Notes under the pieces: model-generated
What the model saw: only the letters and a program-made list of their open reading frames with translations
What the model was told of the DNA's origin: nothing
Database searches by the model: none
Origin: an uncultured Oscillospiraceae bacterium
GTDB lineage: Bacteria > Bacillota > Clostridia > Oscillospirales > Oscillospiraceae
Assembly (NCBI GenBank): GCA_948616425.1
Contig: CAPGBJ010000066.1
Coordinates: 1 to 64,000, forward strand
Direction of reading: 5' to 3'
DNA: 64,000 nucleotides
Shown here: in pieces, positions 1 through 9,900 of the stretch
Position numbering within the stretch: the stretch's first letter is position 1
Layout of the letters: the number at the start of each line of letters is the position of its first letter
Position numbers and translations under genes: made by a program

Positions 1-975
1 ACCGCTTCAAAAGCCCCCTTTGTCCGCATCCCCTACCTGGAGGCCATGGAAAAATACGGCTCCGACAAGCCCGACCTGCGCATCGACCTGACCGTGACCG
101 ACGCCACCGCCCTGCTGGCCGGCTGCGGCTTCCCGCCCTTCGAGAACCAGACGGTCAAGGCAATTGTGGTGTCCGGCTTCTCCGGCACCCGGAAGCAGAT
201 CGACGGGCTGTGCAATGAGGTGGAGGTCCAGACCGGCAGTAAGGCCTACTGGTTCCGCTATGACGAGAACGGCGAGATTGTGGGCGGCATCGCCAAGTTT
301 GTCCAGCCCATCAAGGACCAGGTGGTGGAGGCCCTTGGGCTCACTCCCGGCTGCTTTGTGGGCCTCACCGCCGGGGCAAAGCTGGCGGCACAGAAGACCG
401 CCGGCGTCCTGCGCAACAAGCTGGGGGCCTTCTGCCCCGCCCACATGGACAAAGAGCGGTATGAGTTCTGCTGGATTGTGGACTTCCCCATGTATGAGAT
501 TGGCGAGGAGAGCGGCGGGCTGGAATTCTGCCATAACCCCTTCTCCATGCCCAACGGCGGACTGGAGATCATCGAAAAGGCCATCAAGGGGGAGGTGGAC
601 CCCCTGTCCATCACCGCCTTCCAGTACGATCTGGTGTGCAACGGGGTGGAGCTCAGCTCCGGCGCGGTGCGCAACCACGATCCGGAGATTATGGTCAAGG
701 CCTTCTGGATGGTGGGCCTGGAGGAGGAGGACGTGCGCGGCAAGTTCCCCGCCATGTACAACGCCTTCACCTATGGCGCCCCGCCCCATGCGGGCATCGC
801 CCCCGGAGTGGACCGGATGGTCATGCTGCTGTCCGGAGAGGAGTCCATTCGGGAGGTCATCCCCTTCCCCATGAACAAAAACGCCCAGGACCTGATGATG
901 GGGGCCCCTGGCACAGTGGAACAGAAGCAGCTGGATGAATTGCACCTCGTGTGTACCGCAGAAGAAGAGAACTGA
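1..975 (+). CDS. aspS: Aspartyl-tRNA synthetase, C-terminal part (5' end outside window)
   Basis: Charges tRNA(Asp) with aspartate in the cytoplasm. The frame is open from base 1, and the residues before the first ATG (RIPYLEAMEKYGSDKPDLR) are a conserved AspRS segment, so the gene begins upstream and only the last 324 residues are visible. They hold the bacterial GAD-type insertion (about residues 30-140) and class II core: the FPMYE strand, the HNPFSMP motif, and motif 3 in GIAPGVDRMVMLL, followed by the usual REVIPFPMNKNAQDLMMGAPG tail. The bacterial GAD insert separates it from archaeal-type enzymes. Whether it is discriminating or also charges Asn cannot be judged from this half. It is convergent with the AbrB-type gene on the other strand. 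Confidence 0.97.
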   Translation, partial: TASKAPFVRIPYLEAMEKYGSDKPDLRIDLTVTDATALLAGCGFPPFENQTVKAIVVSGFSGTRKQIDGLCNEVEVQTGSKAYWFRYDENGEIVGGIAKFVQPIKDQVVEALGLTPGCFVGLTAGAKLAAQKTAGVLRNKLGAFCPAHMDKERYEFCWIVDFPMYEIGEESGGLEFCHNPFSMPNGGLEIIEKAIKGEVDPLSITAFQYDLVCNGVELSSGAVRNHDPEIMVKAFWMVGLEEEDVRGKFPAMYNAFTYGAPPHAGIAPGVDRMVMLLSGEESIREVIPFPMNKNAQDLMMGAPGTVEQKQLDELHLVCTAEEEN

Positions 976-1013
976 CCGTGTCCCTTTGTGACAGACGAAG
1001 GGGATAGAAATAC

Positions 1014-1052
1014 AGTGTGCCTCGGAGCGCCAATGGCGTTTCGAGGCACACT
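1014..1052. terminator. Long hairpin between convergent genes, probable bidirectional terminator
   Basis: An 18-bp inverted repeat (1014-1031 and 1035-1052, loop AAT, with one wobble/mismatch in the inner part) lies between the stop of aspS and the stop of the convergent transporter gene. No long T tract follows on either strand, so it is a weaker intrinsic terminator or an mRNA 3' end stabiliser. Confidence 0.6.
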
Positions 1053-1081
1053 GCTGTACAGAGAAGAGTCCATTCCGTCTT

Positions 1082-2143
1082 TCACACAGTAAGAAGTATG
1101 ATAATCAGGTGGAAAACCTGCGGAAAGATCAGCATAACACCCATCAGGCGGCAGATCTGGAGGATCACCAGGTCCGTGCTCTCCACACCTAGATCAGCGG
1201 CGATCAGAGCCATCTCGGTGGCCCCCGCTGGAGAGAGTGTGAGCATGGCCTCCCGCAGCTGAAGGCGGAACAGCTTGGACACTACCAGCCCCATCCCCAC
1301 GCAGCAGACCATATAGCCCAGACAGAGGGCCGCCGCGGGCAGGGCCAGCTGTTTCATGGCGACGATCTGTTCTCTGGTGATGACAGAACCGATGCAGCAA
1401 CCGGAGATCACCTGCGCCCCTCGGCGCAGCCACATGGGCATCCCGGGGCACTTTCCGCTCAAGTTCAGCGCGGTGGTGACAATCAGCGCGGCGGACAGGG
1501 CCCCGGCCGGTACGCCGGATAGCTTGCCGAGCACCGCCGCGGCGAAGGCTGCGCACATGGTGGGCAGAAATCCACGCAAGGTGGGCTTGGGCCCTGCCCT
1601 CTTTGTAATATGGCTCTGGGCGGCGTTTGCCTCCAGAGCCTTGGCTGTCTCCGGCTCAATCAGCCGATCAGAAAGCATGATTACCGTGGGCAGGCAGGCC
1701 ATTCCAAAGAGCATACGTACAAACTGCATCACCGCGACCACAGAGCTGTCTGCCCCCATATCCATGGCGATCAGCGGGGTGTCCGACATACCGCCCGGGG
1801 CGGCGCAGAACAGGCAGGTGAGCAGATCCAGGTCTGTGATTCGGTAAAAGAGGGCGGCCATTGCCAGATTCAAAGTCAGTAAGCTGGCCAACACCACCAA
1901 GTAGGGCCGGATCAACCGGGGCAGATGCCGCACATCCTCCCGGGTCATCATGCAGCCGATATAGGCTCCGGTGAGGGCCTGGGCCAACACCTTTGTCTGG
2001 GGGTAGATAAACGCGCTGCCAGTGAGGATGTTCAGCAGTGCCGCCCCTAGAATCGCCCCTACCAACATGCCGCCAGGGACGTGCAGCTTAAAGAGAAGCA
2101 GCCCCGTTCCCAGCGCCGCGGCCACAGTCATGGCCATCCACAT
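1082..2143 (-). CDS. AbrB-family integral membrane protein (putative transporter)
   Basis: A 353-residue, strongly hydrophobic protein with the duplicated AbrB/PF05145 layout: two halves of about 160 residues, each with glycine-rich helices (GGMLVGAILGAALLN near the N-terminus; AGALSAALIVTTALNLSG near residue 220). Members were once called ammonia monooxygenase regulators; they are now thought to be transporters, but the substrate is not established. ATG start is preceded by an AGGGAGAGGG ribosome binding site. The next gene upstream on this strand, an AEC-family carrier, ends 25 bp away, so the two are probably co-transcribed and may handle related organic anions. That last point is inference. 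Confidence 0.85.
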   Translation of the reverse strand: MWMAMTVAAALGTGLLLFKLHVPGGMLVGAILGAALLNILTGSAFIYPQTKVLAQALTGAYIGCMMTREDVRHLPRLIRPYLVVLASLLTLNLAMAALFYRITDLDLLTCLFCAAPGGMSDTPLIAMDMGADSSVVAVMQFVRMLFGMACLPTVIMLSDRLIEPETAKALEANAAQSHITKRAGPKPTLRGFLPTMCAAFAAAVLGKLSGVPAGALSAALIVTTALNLSGKCPGMPMWLRRGAQVISGCCIGSVITREQIVAMKQLALPAAALCLGYMVCCVGMGLVVSKLFRLQLREAMLTLSPAGATEMALIAADLGVESTDLVILQICRLMGVMLIFPQVFHLIIILLTV

Positions 2144-2168
2144 AAGTACCCTCTCCCTTTCGACGCGG

Positions 2169-3113
2169 TCAACTCAAAATCAGCATCAGAACTGGTATGG
2201 TGACAAAGCTGCCCAGGATAGACAGGCAGGCGCCGGTGGCGGCATACTCCTCGTCAGCGCCGTAGGCCCCGGCCATTACCGTCACCTGACTGACCACCGG
2301 TAGGGCGCTCTCCACCACAAAGACCCGCAGGGGCAGGCCCTCCATCCCCATCAGGGAACAGCACGCCAGACAGATAACCGGCGAGAGCAGCAGCCGCATC
2401 ACCAGCATGGTGGGCAGTCCAGGGAGAAAACGCAGGTTGCGCAGCCCCACCTCATAGACAATGAAACCGCAGTAGATCAGGGCCAGAGGGGAGACGGAGT
2501 CGCTGATATACCCTGCAAAACGCATCACAGGATCAGGCAGCCGCAGGCCCAGTGCCAGCATCACAATGGAGGCCACCACCGACAGGATGGGCGGCTTGGA
2601 AAACATGTCCTTTATGAACCCTGTTACGCTGGTTTTCCGGCCCTTCTGACTGCCCGCCCGCTCGATCAGCATCACCCCCACAGACTGGAGGAAGGAGGTG
2701 TGTCCCAGATAGTAGAGCATAATAAAGGGCATACTGGTCTCGCCAAAGAGCTGTGTACACACAGGGATGCCGATGAACAGGGTGTTGGACAGGCCCGCCA
2801 TGGCGACAAAGACGCCCCACCGCTCCCGGGGCAGGCGAAGCAGAGAGGCCACCGCCGCCGAAACCAGCAGGTCTACCGTCACAGAGAGCATGGCGGTCAG
2901 CACCATCATGCCCGCCTGAGTCAGGCTGTTTCGATCTAAATTATTCAAAAGCCCCACAATACAGTTGCAGGGGACGGCGATATTCACAATATACTGGCTG
3001 AGGAACTTTTTTTCCGCGGCAGTCATCCAGCCTATCTTCCCCATAAAATAGCCCACCGACATGAGTAGCAATAGCACCAGACAGGCTGAAATTGCATTGA
3101 AAAAACCGGCCAT
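2169..3113 (-). CDS. AEC-family (auxin efflux carrier-like) transporter
   Basis: A 314-residue membrane protein with about ten predicted helices. The N-terminus (LLLMSVGYFMGKIGWM), the central PPILSVVASIVMLALGLRLP loop and the C-terminal VVESALPVVSQVTVMAGAYG segment are typical of the AEC/membrane transport protein family, whose bacterial members carry malate, malonate or other organic acids. Substrate cannot be read from sequence. The start ATG follows AAGGAAGTGAG. It is first in a two-gene minus-strand unit with the AbrB-type gene. Confidence 0.9.
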   Translation of the reverse strand: MAGFFNAISACLVLLLLMSVGYFMGKIGWMTAAEKKFLSQYIVNIAVPCNCIVGLLNNLDRNSLTQAGMMVLTAMLSVTVDLLVSAAVASLLRLPRERWGVFVAMAGLSNTLFIGIPVCTQLFGETSMPFIMLYYLGHTSFLQSVGVMLIERAGSQKGRKTSVTGFIKDMFSKPPILSVVASIVMLALGLRLPDPVMRFAGYISDSVSPLALIYCGFIVYEVGLRNLRFLPGLPTMLVMRLLLSPVICLACCSLMGMEGLPLRVFVVESALPVVSQVTVMAGAYGADEEYAATGACLSILGSFVTIPVLMLILS

Positions 3114-3202
3114 TTACTCACTTCCTTTTGATCAAACCGTGGATTTTGAAGGTTCTCCCGCAATCCTCTCCGCTCCAGCGCGCCCCTCCAGTATAGACCA
3201 AA

Positions 3203-3232
3203 GGCCCGGCCGCGTCAAATCACAACCGGGCC
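3203..3232 (-). terminator. Weak terminator-like hairpin downstream of ricT
   Basis: On the minus strand a 7-bp GGCCCGG/CCGGGCC stem with a 16-base loop is followed by TTT. It lies 64 bp past the ricT stop codon and before the AEC transporter gene start, so it may separate the two transcription units. The loop is large and the T tract short. Confidence 0.4.
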
Positions 3233-3295
3233 CGATTGCAGGACCAGAGAGCTCAGGTTCACAGGAGCTGGGGCCGCGAGCCGAGGGGCTGCCGA

Positions 3296-4492
3296 TTAGC
3301 CCTGAGAGGCGGGGGGCTTGCCTCCGCCTCCCCGGGGGCGGCGGCGCCGGTTCCGGTGATTGGGCCGGCTGTCCCCCCCCTCCTCCTTGGGGCGAGGCGG
3401 CTCCTCACGGGGCGGCCGGGGTTCCCCAGGCTTGGCCTGGGGGTCTGCCCCCTCGCTCCTGGGGCGGCGATGTCGAGTGCGCCGGTTGGGACGGCGGTCC
3501 TCCCGCTCCTCCGAGGGGGCGGACTGGTCCCCGTGGCCGGGCCGACTGGGAAACGCCGCCTCAATGGCCGCGGCGAGGGAGTCCTCCTCGGTCACCTTGG
3601 CGCCCCCCTCCTCGCTGGAGCGGCGCAGTTTGGCCAGCTCCTCCAGAGGGGGTTCCACATAGCCCTCGGGGCGCTTGCCCTTGCCGCTGCGAATAACGGA
3701 CAGTTCGCTGTTGTGGTAGGTTCTGGGGGTCTCCGGGTCGGACTCCAGGCGGACTTGAACCGTCTGCCGCAGGAGATTGACGCTGGACACTGTCCCCGCC
3801 CCGTCTGGGGTCTCCACAAAAGATTCCTGCTTGGGGGCCCGTTTCACCAGGTCCTCATAGGCGTCCTGTTCATACTTCAGACAGCACATCAGCCGCCCGC
3901 AGGTGCCTGAAATCTTTGTGGGATTCAGGGAGAGGTTCTGTGTCTTGGCCATCTTAATAGACACCGGCTGAAACTCGTCCAGGAATTGAGAGCAGCAGAA
4001 GGGTTTGCCGCAGATGCCCAAGCCGCCCAGAAGCTTAGCCTCGTCTCGGACACCAATCTGGCGCAGCTCAATTCGGGTGTGGAGGGCGCCGGCCAGATCC
4101 TTCACCAGGGCCCGGAAGTCCACCCGCCCCTCAGAGGTGAAGAAAAAGAGGACCTTACTGCCGTCAAAGCTGTATTCGGCGCTGACCAGCTTCATTTCCA
4201 GCTCATGTTCTGCAATTTTCTGCTGGCAGATGGACATGGCCCGCGCTTCGCGCTCCTTGTTTTTTTCCACCGCCTTGACGTCCTCCGGCGTGGCCCTGCG
4301 CACCACCGGGCGCAGGGGGGCGGTGAGCTCAATCTCGTCGACCATAGTGTTGGCGCGGATACACTGGGCGTATTCCGTCCCCCGGGCCGTCTCCACAATC
4401 ACCCCGTCCCCAACCTGAAATTGCAGGCCGTTGGGGTTAAAATAGTATTCCTTTCCGCCGTTTTTAAAGCGGATGCTGATAATCTCTACCAT
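3296..4492 (-). CDS. ricT: RicT / YaaT, PSP1-domain regulator of RNA processing and sporulation
   Basis: Homologue of B. subtilis YaaT (RicT), part of the RicA-RicF-RicT (Y-) complex that binds iron-sulfur clusters and directs RNase Y cleavage, affecting competence and sporulation. The 398-residue protein has the PSP1 region (about 60-150) and the family's cysteines: C161, C166, C167, C198, C203 and C204. After residue 270 it becomes an Arg/Pro/Glu-rich, probably disordered tail ending in RNRRRRPRGGG, longer than in B. subtilis, perhaps RNA-binding. The start has GGAGA eight bases upstream. Gene order holB-ricT matches Bacillus. The tail is coded by very GC-rich DNA. Confidence 0.93.
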   Translation of the reverse strand: MVEIISIRFKNGGKEYYFNPNGLQFQVGDGVIVETARGTEYAQCIRANTMVDEIELTAPLRPVVRRATPEDVKAVEKNKEREARAMSICQQKIAEHELEMKLVSAEYSFDGSKVLFFFTSEGRVDFRALVKDLAGALHTRIELRQIGVRDEAKLLGGLGICGKPFCCSQFLDEFQPVSIKMAKTQNLSLNPTKISGTCGRLMCCLKYEQDAYEDLVKRAPKQESFVETPDGAGTVSSVNLLRQTVQVRLESDPETPRTYHNSELSVIRSGKGKRPEGYVEPPLEELAKLRRSSEEGGAKVTEEDSLAAAIEAAFPSRPGHGDQSAPSEEREDRRPNRRTRHRRPRSEGADPQAKPGEPRPPREEPPRPKEEGGDSRPNHRNRRRRPRGGGGKPPASQG

Positions 4493-4577
4493 AGGTATTC
4501 TCCTTTTTTATCGGGAACAAGAGAGGGGCAGGCCCCACGTATTCTGAACGAGAGACAGGAAAAGAGGTGGATGCAGG

Positions 4578-5525
4578 TCAGCCCACAGATTCCTGATCCC
4601 TGAAAAACATGCCTGCGCACAGCCAACCAGAGAGCTGACCGCCATTGACATTGAGCCGGGCGGCCCCCTTCAGCTCCCGGACCAGTTCCGCGGCCCGCAG
4701 CAGTCGGCGTCGATTGCCCCCGCGGACGGCCCGCGCGCCGAGCTCGCGCTCCAGAGCGTCTAACAGGACAGACAACTCCTCTCTGCGGCCTCTGCCGTCC
4801 AGCAGCATTGCCGCCTCCAGCAGTTCCAGCTCCCCGCCCTGCTCCAAGGCGGCCGCCAGCTTGTTCACCAGGACCTGACGTTCCTGGTCGGAGGCGGCAT
4901 CCTCCAGTATGCGCACCGCCCGGCCCAGAATGCCCTGACACTGGGCGGCGGCATGTTGGATCTCCTGGGCGGGGCGATCGGGAAACCTTGTCCGCAGCCA
5001 TGTCACGCATTCCCGCTCGGTCACGGGAGACAGGGCCAGAGTCTCACAGCGGGAGCACACGGTCTGGAGCAGCCCGCCAGGATTCTCGACCAGGAGAAGG
5101 AAGACCGCATAGGGCGGCCCCTCCTCCAGCAGCTTCAGCATGGCGTTTTGCGAGGAGGGATTCATCTGGTCCGCCTCCTCCAGCAGATAGATTTTTCGTT
5201 CCCCCTCGTTGGGCCGAATATAAGCGTCGGCCCGCAGGGCGCGTACCTGGTCTACCGCGATGGGCTTACCTGCCTGGGAACCGGTGATGAGAGAGACATC
5301 GGGATGGATTCCCCGCATCACCTTGGAGCAAGGGCCGCAGCTGCCGCAGGGCCGCTGGCCCGCCCCGGCGCACAGCATCCCCGCCGCCAGCAGGCGGGCC
5401 AGCGTGTGCCGCCCGGAGCCGGCAGGTCCGGAGAGGATATAGGCGTGGGACAGTCCCCTCCCCTGCCCCCGGCTGGAGAGCTGGTCTTTGATTCGGCTGT
5501 TTCCAATCAGGGCGGATAGGTTCAT
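4578..5525 (-). CDS. holB: DNA polymerase III subunit delta'
   Basis: Clamp-loader subunit that, with tau/gamma and delta, loads the beta clamp at replication forks. 315 residues: Walker A-type GPAGSGRH near residue 34, the four-cysteine zinc module (CAGAGQRPCGSCGPC, with one Cys preceding), a degenerate sensor region and an alpha-helical C-terminal collar domain. An in-frame TTG lies just upstream, but ATG at 5525 is preferred because GAGGGG sits seven bases before it. It precedes ricT by 85 bp and probably shares a transcript. Confidence 0.93.
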   Translation of the reverse strand: MNLSALIGNSRIKDQLSSRGQGRGLSHAYILSGPAGSGRHTLARLLAAGMLCAGAGQRPCGSCGPCSKVMRGIHPDVSLITGSQAGKPIAVDQVRALRADAYIRPNEGERKIYLLEEADQMNPSSQNAMLKLLEEGPPYAVFLLLVENPGGLLQTVCSRCETLALSPVTERECVTWLRTRFPDRPAQEIQHAAAQCQGILGRAVRILEDAASDQERQVLVNKLAAALEQGGELELLEAAMLLDGRGRREELSVLLDALERELGARAVRGGNRRRLLRAAELVRELKGAARLNVNGGQLSGWLCAGMFFRDQESVG

Positions 5526-5579
5526 CAAAATTCCCCTCTCAGGCGGCGCGCGGAAGCAGGATCGCTCCGCGCGGGCCTG

Positions 5580-6893
5580 TCATACAGTTACACGGACCTC
5601 TGAGAGCATATTATACCCTATTTTCTTCAAATAGGCCAGTTCTTTTTTTCCGATTCGCTCCCCTGGCGCCACCACAGGAACGCCGGGGGGGTAGGGAGCG
5701 ATCTGGCAGGCGGCTACCGCCCCCTGGCTGTCCTCCAGCGGCTGGAGGCGGCTGGAGGCAAAGAGGGCGGCGCGGGGCGAGATTACCCGCTCTGGCAGGG
5801 GGGGCGCAGGGAGTTTCGGGCCCTCCCCCATCCGGTCCCGAAGCGCCTCTAAGACCGCCTCCAGCCGAGAGAAGTCCTCATCAGAGTCCTGGGCCGTAGC
5901 AATAAAGATCACGTGCCCGCCGTCCTCCATCTCGGGGAATATCCCCTGCCCCTCCAGCGCCCGGGCAAAGCTGGGCCCGTCCTTCACCTTCAGGGTGAAG
6001 CGGGTGGGGTCCAGAGCCAGCCGCCCCCCCAGACTGGGAAATTTCTGCCGCAGCGCGAAGACCCGGCAGGCGGCCCTGCGGTATGCGTGCCGGCCCTCCT
6101 CCCCGCTCATATAGTCCCGGGCCAGATCAATGGAGGCCATCATGGGGTAGGAGGGGCTGGAACTGCCGTAGACGGAGGCCATCTGCCGTACTCGGTCTGG
6201 GTCTATCCCGTTGGTAAACAACAGGGCGGCCTGTCCCATGGCGGGGAGGGTCTTGTGGGCGGAGACCACGGCCGCGTCCGCCCCTGAGAAGGGGGCCAGA
6301 CCCAGGAAGGGCAGGTGGGCGCCATGAGCGCCGTCCACAAAGAGTTTTCCTCCGCGGCGGTGAACAATACGGGAAATGGCCTCAATATTTGACAACACTC
6401 CGGCATATGTGGGAGATGTAATACAAATAGTTTTAATATCTGGATGGCGGATCAGTAGCTGATCCACCGCGTCCGGGGAAATAGGGCCGGTGAGCCCCTC
6501 CCGCTCCAGCCAGGGACGCTCCAGAAAGACAGGCTGCAAATCCAGCAGAGCCAGCGCATGAAAGGCCGCCCGGTGGCAGCCGCGGTCCATCAGGATCCGG
6601 TCCCCCGGACGGGCGCACAGGGCCAGTCCGGTGTGAATGCCCATGGTGGACCCGCCGGTGAGAAATTGGCAGCAGTCAAAGCCGAAGATCTGAGCCCAGA
6701 GGGACTGTGCCTGGTCAAAGGGGGGGCCGGAGGTGTAGAGATTGCCGGTGAGGGGCAGTTCGGTCACATCCAGCCCGGCCAGATTCATCAGCTCCGGGGC
6801 GGGCATAAACTTCCCCTTATGTCCCGGCATATGAAAGCGAAGGGGGCGGCGCTCTGCATAGTCTTTCAGCGCGTCATAGAGCGGGGTGGGCAT
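5580..6893 (-). CDS. Orn/Lys/Arg decarboxylase family protein (PLP fold type I)
   Basis: A 437-residue PLP enzyme of the group typified by arginine (SpeA), lysine and ornithine decarboxylases, making polyamines or cadaverine. HMPGHKG (21-27) is the family signature; FVDGAHGAH (186-194) carries the PLP-binding Asp; Lys214 in SAHKTLP is the Schiff-base lysine. A C-terminal decarboxylase domain follows (about 370-437). It lacks the wing domain of the large enterobacterial enzymes, as in Bacillus YaaO/SpeA. The open frame extends 59 codons further into mfd, but ATG at 6893 has AAAGGAG seven bases before it and begins at the conserved region, leaving 34 bp to mfd. The substrate is not decidable by eye. 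Confidence 0.88.
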   Translation of the reverse strand: MPTPLYDALKDYAERRPLRFHMPGHKGKFMPAPELMNLAGLDVTELPLTGNLYTSGPPFDQAQSLWAQIFGFDCCQFLTGGSTMGIHTGLALCARPGDRILMDRGCHRAAFHALALLDLQPVFLERPWLEREGLTGPISPDAVDQLLIRHPDIKTICITSPTYAGVLSNIEAISRIVHRRGGKLFVDGAHGAHLPFLGLAPFSGADAAVVSAHKTLPAMGQAALLFTNGIDPDRVRQMASVYGSSSPSYPMMASIDLARDYMSGEEGRHAYRRAACRVFALRQKFPSLGGRLALDPTRFTLKVKDGPSFARALEGQGIFPEMEDGGHVIFIATAQDSDEDFSRLEAVLEALRDRMGEGPKLPAPPLPERVISPRAALFASSRLQPLEDSQGAVAACQIAPYPPGVPVVAPGERIGKKELAYLKKIGYNMLSEVRVTV

Positions 6894-6927
6894 AATAGCA
6901 CTCCTTTCAAGCCGGGCATAGACCGGC

Positions 6928-9900
6928 TCACAGTTCCAGCGCCTTGGCGTAATCCCCCACAACCTGCCGGGCGGCGCGGAGAGAGTCCTCCCCTTTGGCA
7001 AGCCGCAGGGAGAAGCGGGGGACCTCCCCTGGCATGAGAAGCAGGCGTTTGGCGTATTTCTCATGGGCACATAGGGCGGAGAAGGGCTCCAAGCGGAACT
7101 CCTCCAGCGTAAAAAGCAGCTTTCCTTCCCGCTGGGCGATGTCGTTGATACGGCAGCGAGCGGCGTCCGCCCGGAGGAGGGCCACCGACAACAGGTTGTT
7201 CACCGGCCGGGGGGGTTCGCCGTAGCGGTCAATAAGCTCATCCACCAGTTCGTCGGCCTCCTCCTCGCTGCGTACGGCGGCGATGCGGCGGTACAGGTCC
7301 ATCCGCTGTTCCGGAGAGGGGACATACCGGTCTGGGATGGCGGCAGAGACGCTGAGATTGGCGGCGCACTCGGTGCGGGTGGGCAGGGGTTGGCCCTGCT
7401 CCAGCAGGACGGCCTCCTCCAGCAGCTTCAGGTACATGTCGTACCCCACCGACAGGAGAAATCCGCTCTGCTCCGGGCCCAGCACATTGCCCGCCCCCCG
7501 GATCTCCAGATCCCGCATGGCGATCTTGAAGCCGGAGCCAAACTCGGCAAACTCTCGGATGGCCTCCAGCCGCTTGGAGGCCACCTCGGAGAGCACCTTG
7601 CCCCTCCGGTAGGTGAGGTAGGCGAAGGCCCGGCGGTTGGACCGACCAACTCGGCCTCGAATCTGGTGAAGCTGGGCCAGCCCCAGCTTGTCTGCGTCCT
7701 CCATAATAAGGGTGTTTACGTTGGGCAGGTCGATACCCGTCTCGATGATGGTGGTACAGACCAAGATGTTCAACTCCCCGTCGGTCATCCGGGCCATCAC
7801 GTCGTCAATGGACTCCTGGGTCATCCGGCCGTGGGCCACGCCGATGGCGGCCCCCTCCCCCAGCAGCAGCTGAATTCGGGCGGCCGTTCGGTCGATGGTC
7901 TCGACGCGATTATGGAGGTAAAACACCTGTCCCCCCCGCTCCAGTTCCCGGCGCATGGCGTCGGCCAGTAAGTTCCAGTCGTGCTCCAGCACATAGGTCT
8001 GCACCGGCTGGCGGTCGGCGGGGGGCTCCTCCAGGGTGGACATGTCCCGGATGCCCGACAGGGCCATGTTCAGCGTCCGAGGGATGGGGGTGGCGGACAA
8101 GGTGAGCACATCCACCTGTTTAAAGGTCTCCTTCAGCTTCTCCTTGTGCTGCACCCCGAAACGCTGTTCCTCATCCACCACCAGCAGGCCCAGGTCCTTA
8201 AAGCGGACATCCTTGTTGAACAGGCGGTGGGTGCCGATGAGAATGTCCACCTCACCGGCCTCCACCCGGCGCAGGGTCTCTTTCATCTGGGTGGGCGTGC
8301 GGAAGCGGGACACCACGTCGATATTGACGGGGTACTTCTGGAAGCGGCGCAGGGCGTTGAGGTAGTGCTGCCGGGCCAGGACGGTGGTGGGCACTAAAAT
8401 CGCCGCCTGTTTGCCGTCCAGTACACACTTCATCATGGCCCGGAAGGCCACCTCCGTCTTGCCGTAGCCCACGTCGCCGCACAGCAGGCGGTCCATGGGG
8501 GTGGGGCGCTCCATGTCTTGCTTGATCTCCCCGATGCAACGCAGCTGGTCGTCGGTCTCGGTGTACTCAAACTGCTCCTCAAACTCCCGCTGCCAGGGGG
8601 AGTCGGGGGCGAAGGCGTAGCCCGGCTGGCGCTGGCGCTGGGCGTAGAGCTGGATGAGCCCCTTGGCCAGGTCCTGCACCGCCCGCTTGGCCTTGCGCTT
8701 GGCCTTCTCCCACTCCTGGCCCCCCAGGCGGTTCAGTTTTTTGGTCTCGTTGGCGTCCTCGCCGCCGCCGATATACTTGGAGACCAAGTCCAGCTGGGTG
8801 GCGGGGACATAGAGCACGTCGGTGCCGGCGTAGGCGATCTTTACATAGTCCTGTTCCACCCCCTCTACCGGCATCTTCACCATGCCCACATACCGGCCTA
8901 CCCCGTGGTGCTCATGGACCACCAGATCACCGGGGGTGAGATCGGCGTAAGATTTCAGTTTCTGCCGGTTGGTGGCGTCTTGCCGCGTTCGGGGCCGCTT
9001 CCCGGCCGCCTTCTCCCCCTCGGTGAGGACGGCGAGCTTCAACTCCGGATACTCAAACCCGCTGGACAGCCCGCCCACCGTAATGATCACCTGCCCGGGC
9101 TGGGGCAGTTCCTTCAACTGGAAGTCCACGGCGGACTTGATCTTCTGTTCCCGGAGAAGAACCTGCAGATCAATGGCCCGCTGCTCGCCAGAGACCAGCA
9201 CCAGGGAGGCAAAGCCGCTGTTCTGGTAGTGGGCCAGGTCCTGTACCGCGGTCTCCAAGCTGGCCAGGAAGGGGGGCAGCTGCTTGGCGGTGATGGACAG
9301 CAGTTCTCTGGGGGGTGTGGGGTAGTTGGCGGTGGTGAAGGAGTCCAGATAGACCAGGGGGAAGTCCTCCAGCCGGCTGAGAAGCTGGGCAAAGGTGAGG
9401 GCCAGTTCGGCGCAGGAGGGGTCCAGCTCCCCGTGTTCCAGCAGAGACTTTACGTCCTCCTCCAACTGCCACTGGTAGGATTTGGCCCGGTCAGCCGTCC
9501 GGGGGGCCTGGTCAAAGACAACGAGGGCGTCCGGGGGCAGGTAGTCCGCCGCTGTGGCCATCTGGGGGTAAATCAGAGAGAGGTAGCGGTCGATAGCGGG
9601 GAAAGTCCGGCCCTGAGCGACGGCTTCGCCGTCCTGTTCCAAGGTCTCCGCCAGGGCCTTGTTCCCATTTTGCAGGGCCTTGGCGGCCAGTTTTTCCAGC
9701 TGTTTGGCCAGCCCGGAGGTCCCGCCAGGGGCCAGCTGGGGCAGGACTTCAGCGGCGGGGAGGAGAAAAGCGGTGGCGATATTCTCTGTCCGACGCTGCG
9801 TGGCCGGGTCAAAGAGGCCCATGGCGTCCACCTCGTCCCCGAAGAACTCCGCCCGGACGGGCTGCCCCATTCCAGGGGAGAACACGTCCAGGATGCCCCC

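Noticed and set aside
6894..7070. 59-codon N-terminal extension of the decarboxylase gene
   Set aside because: Overlaps the mfd 3' end, lacks homology, and an internal ATG has a strong binding site.
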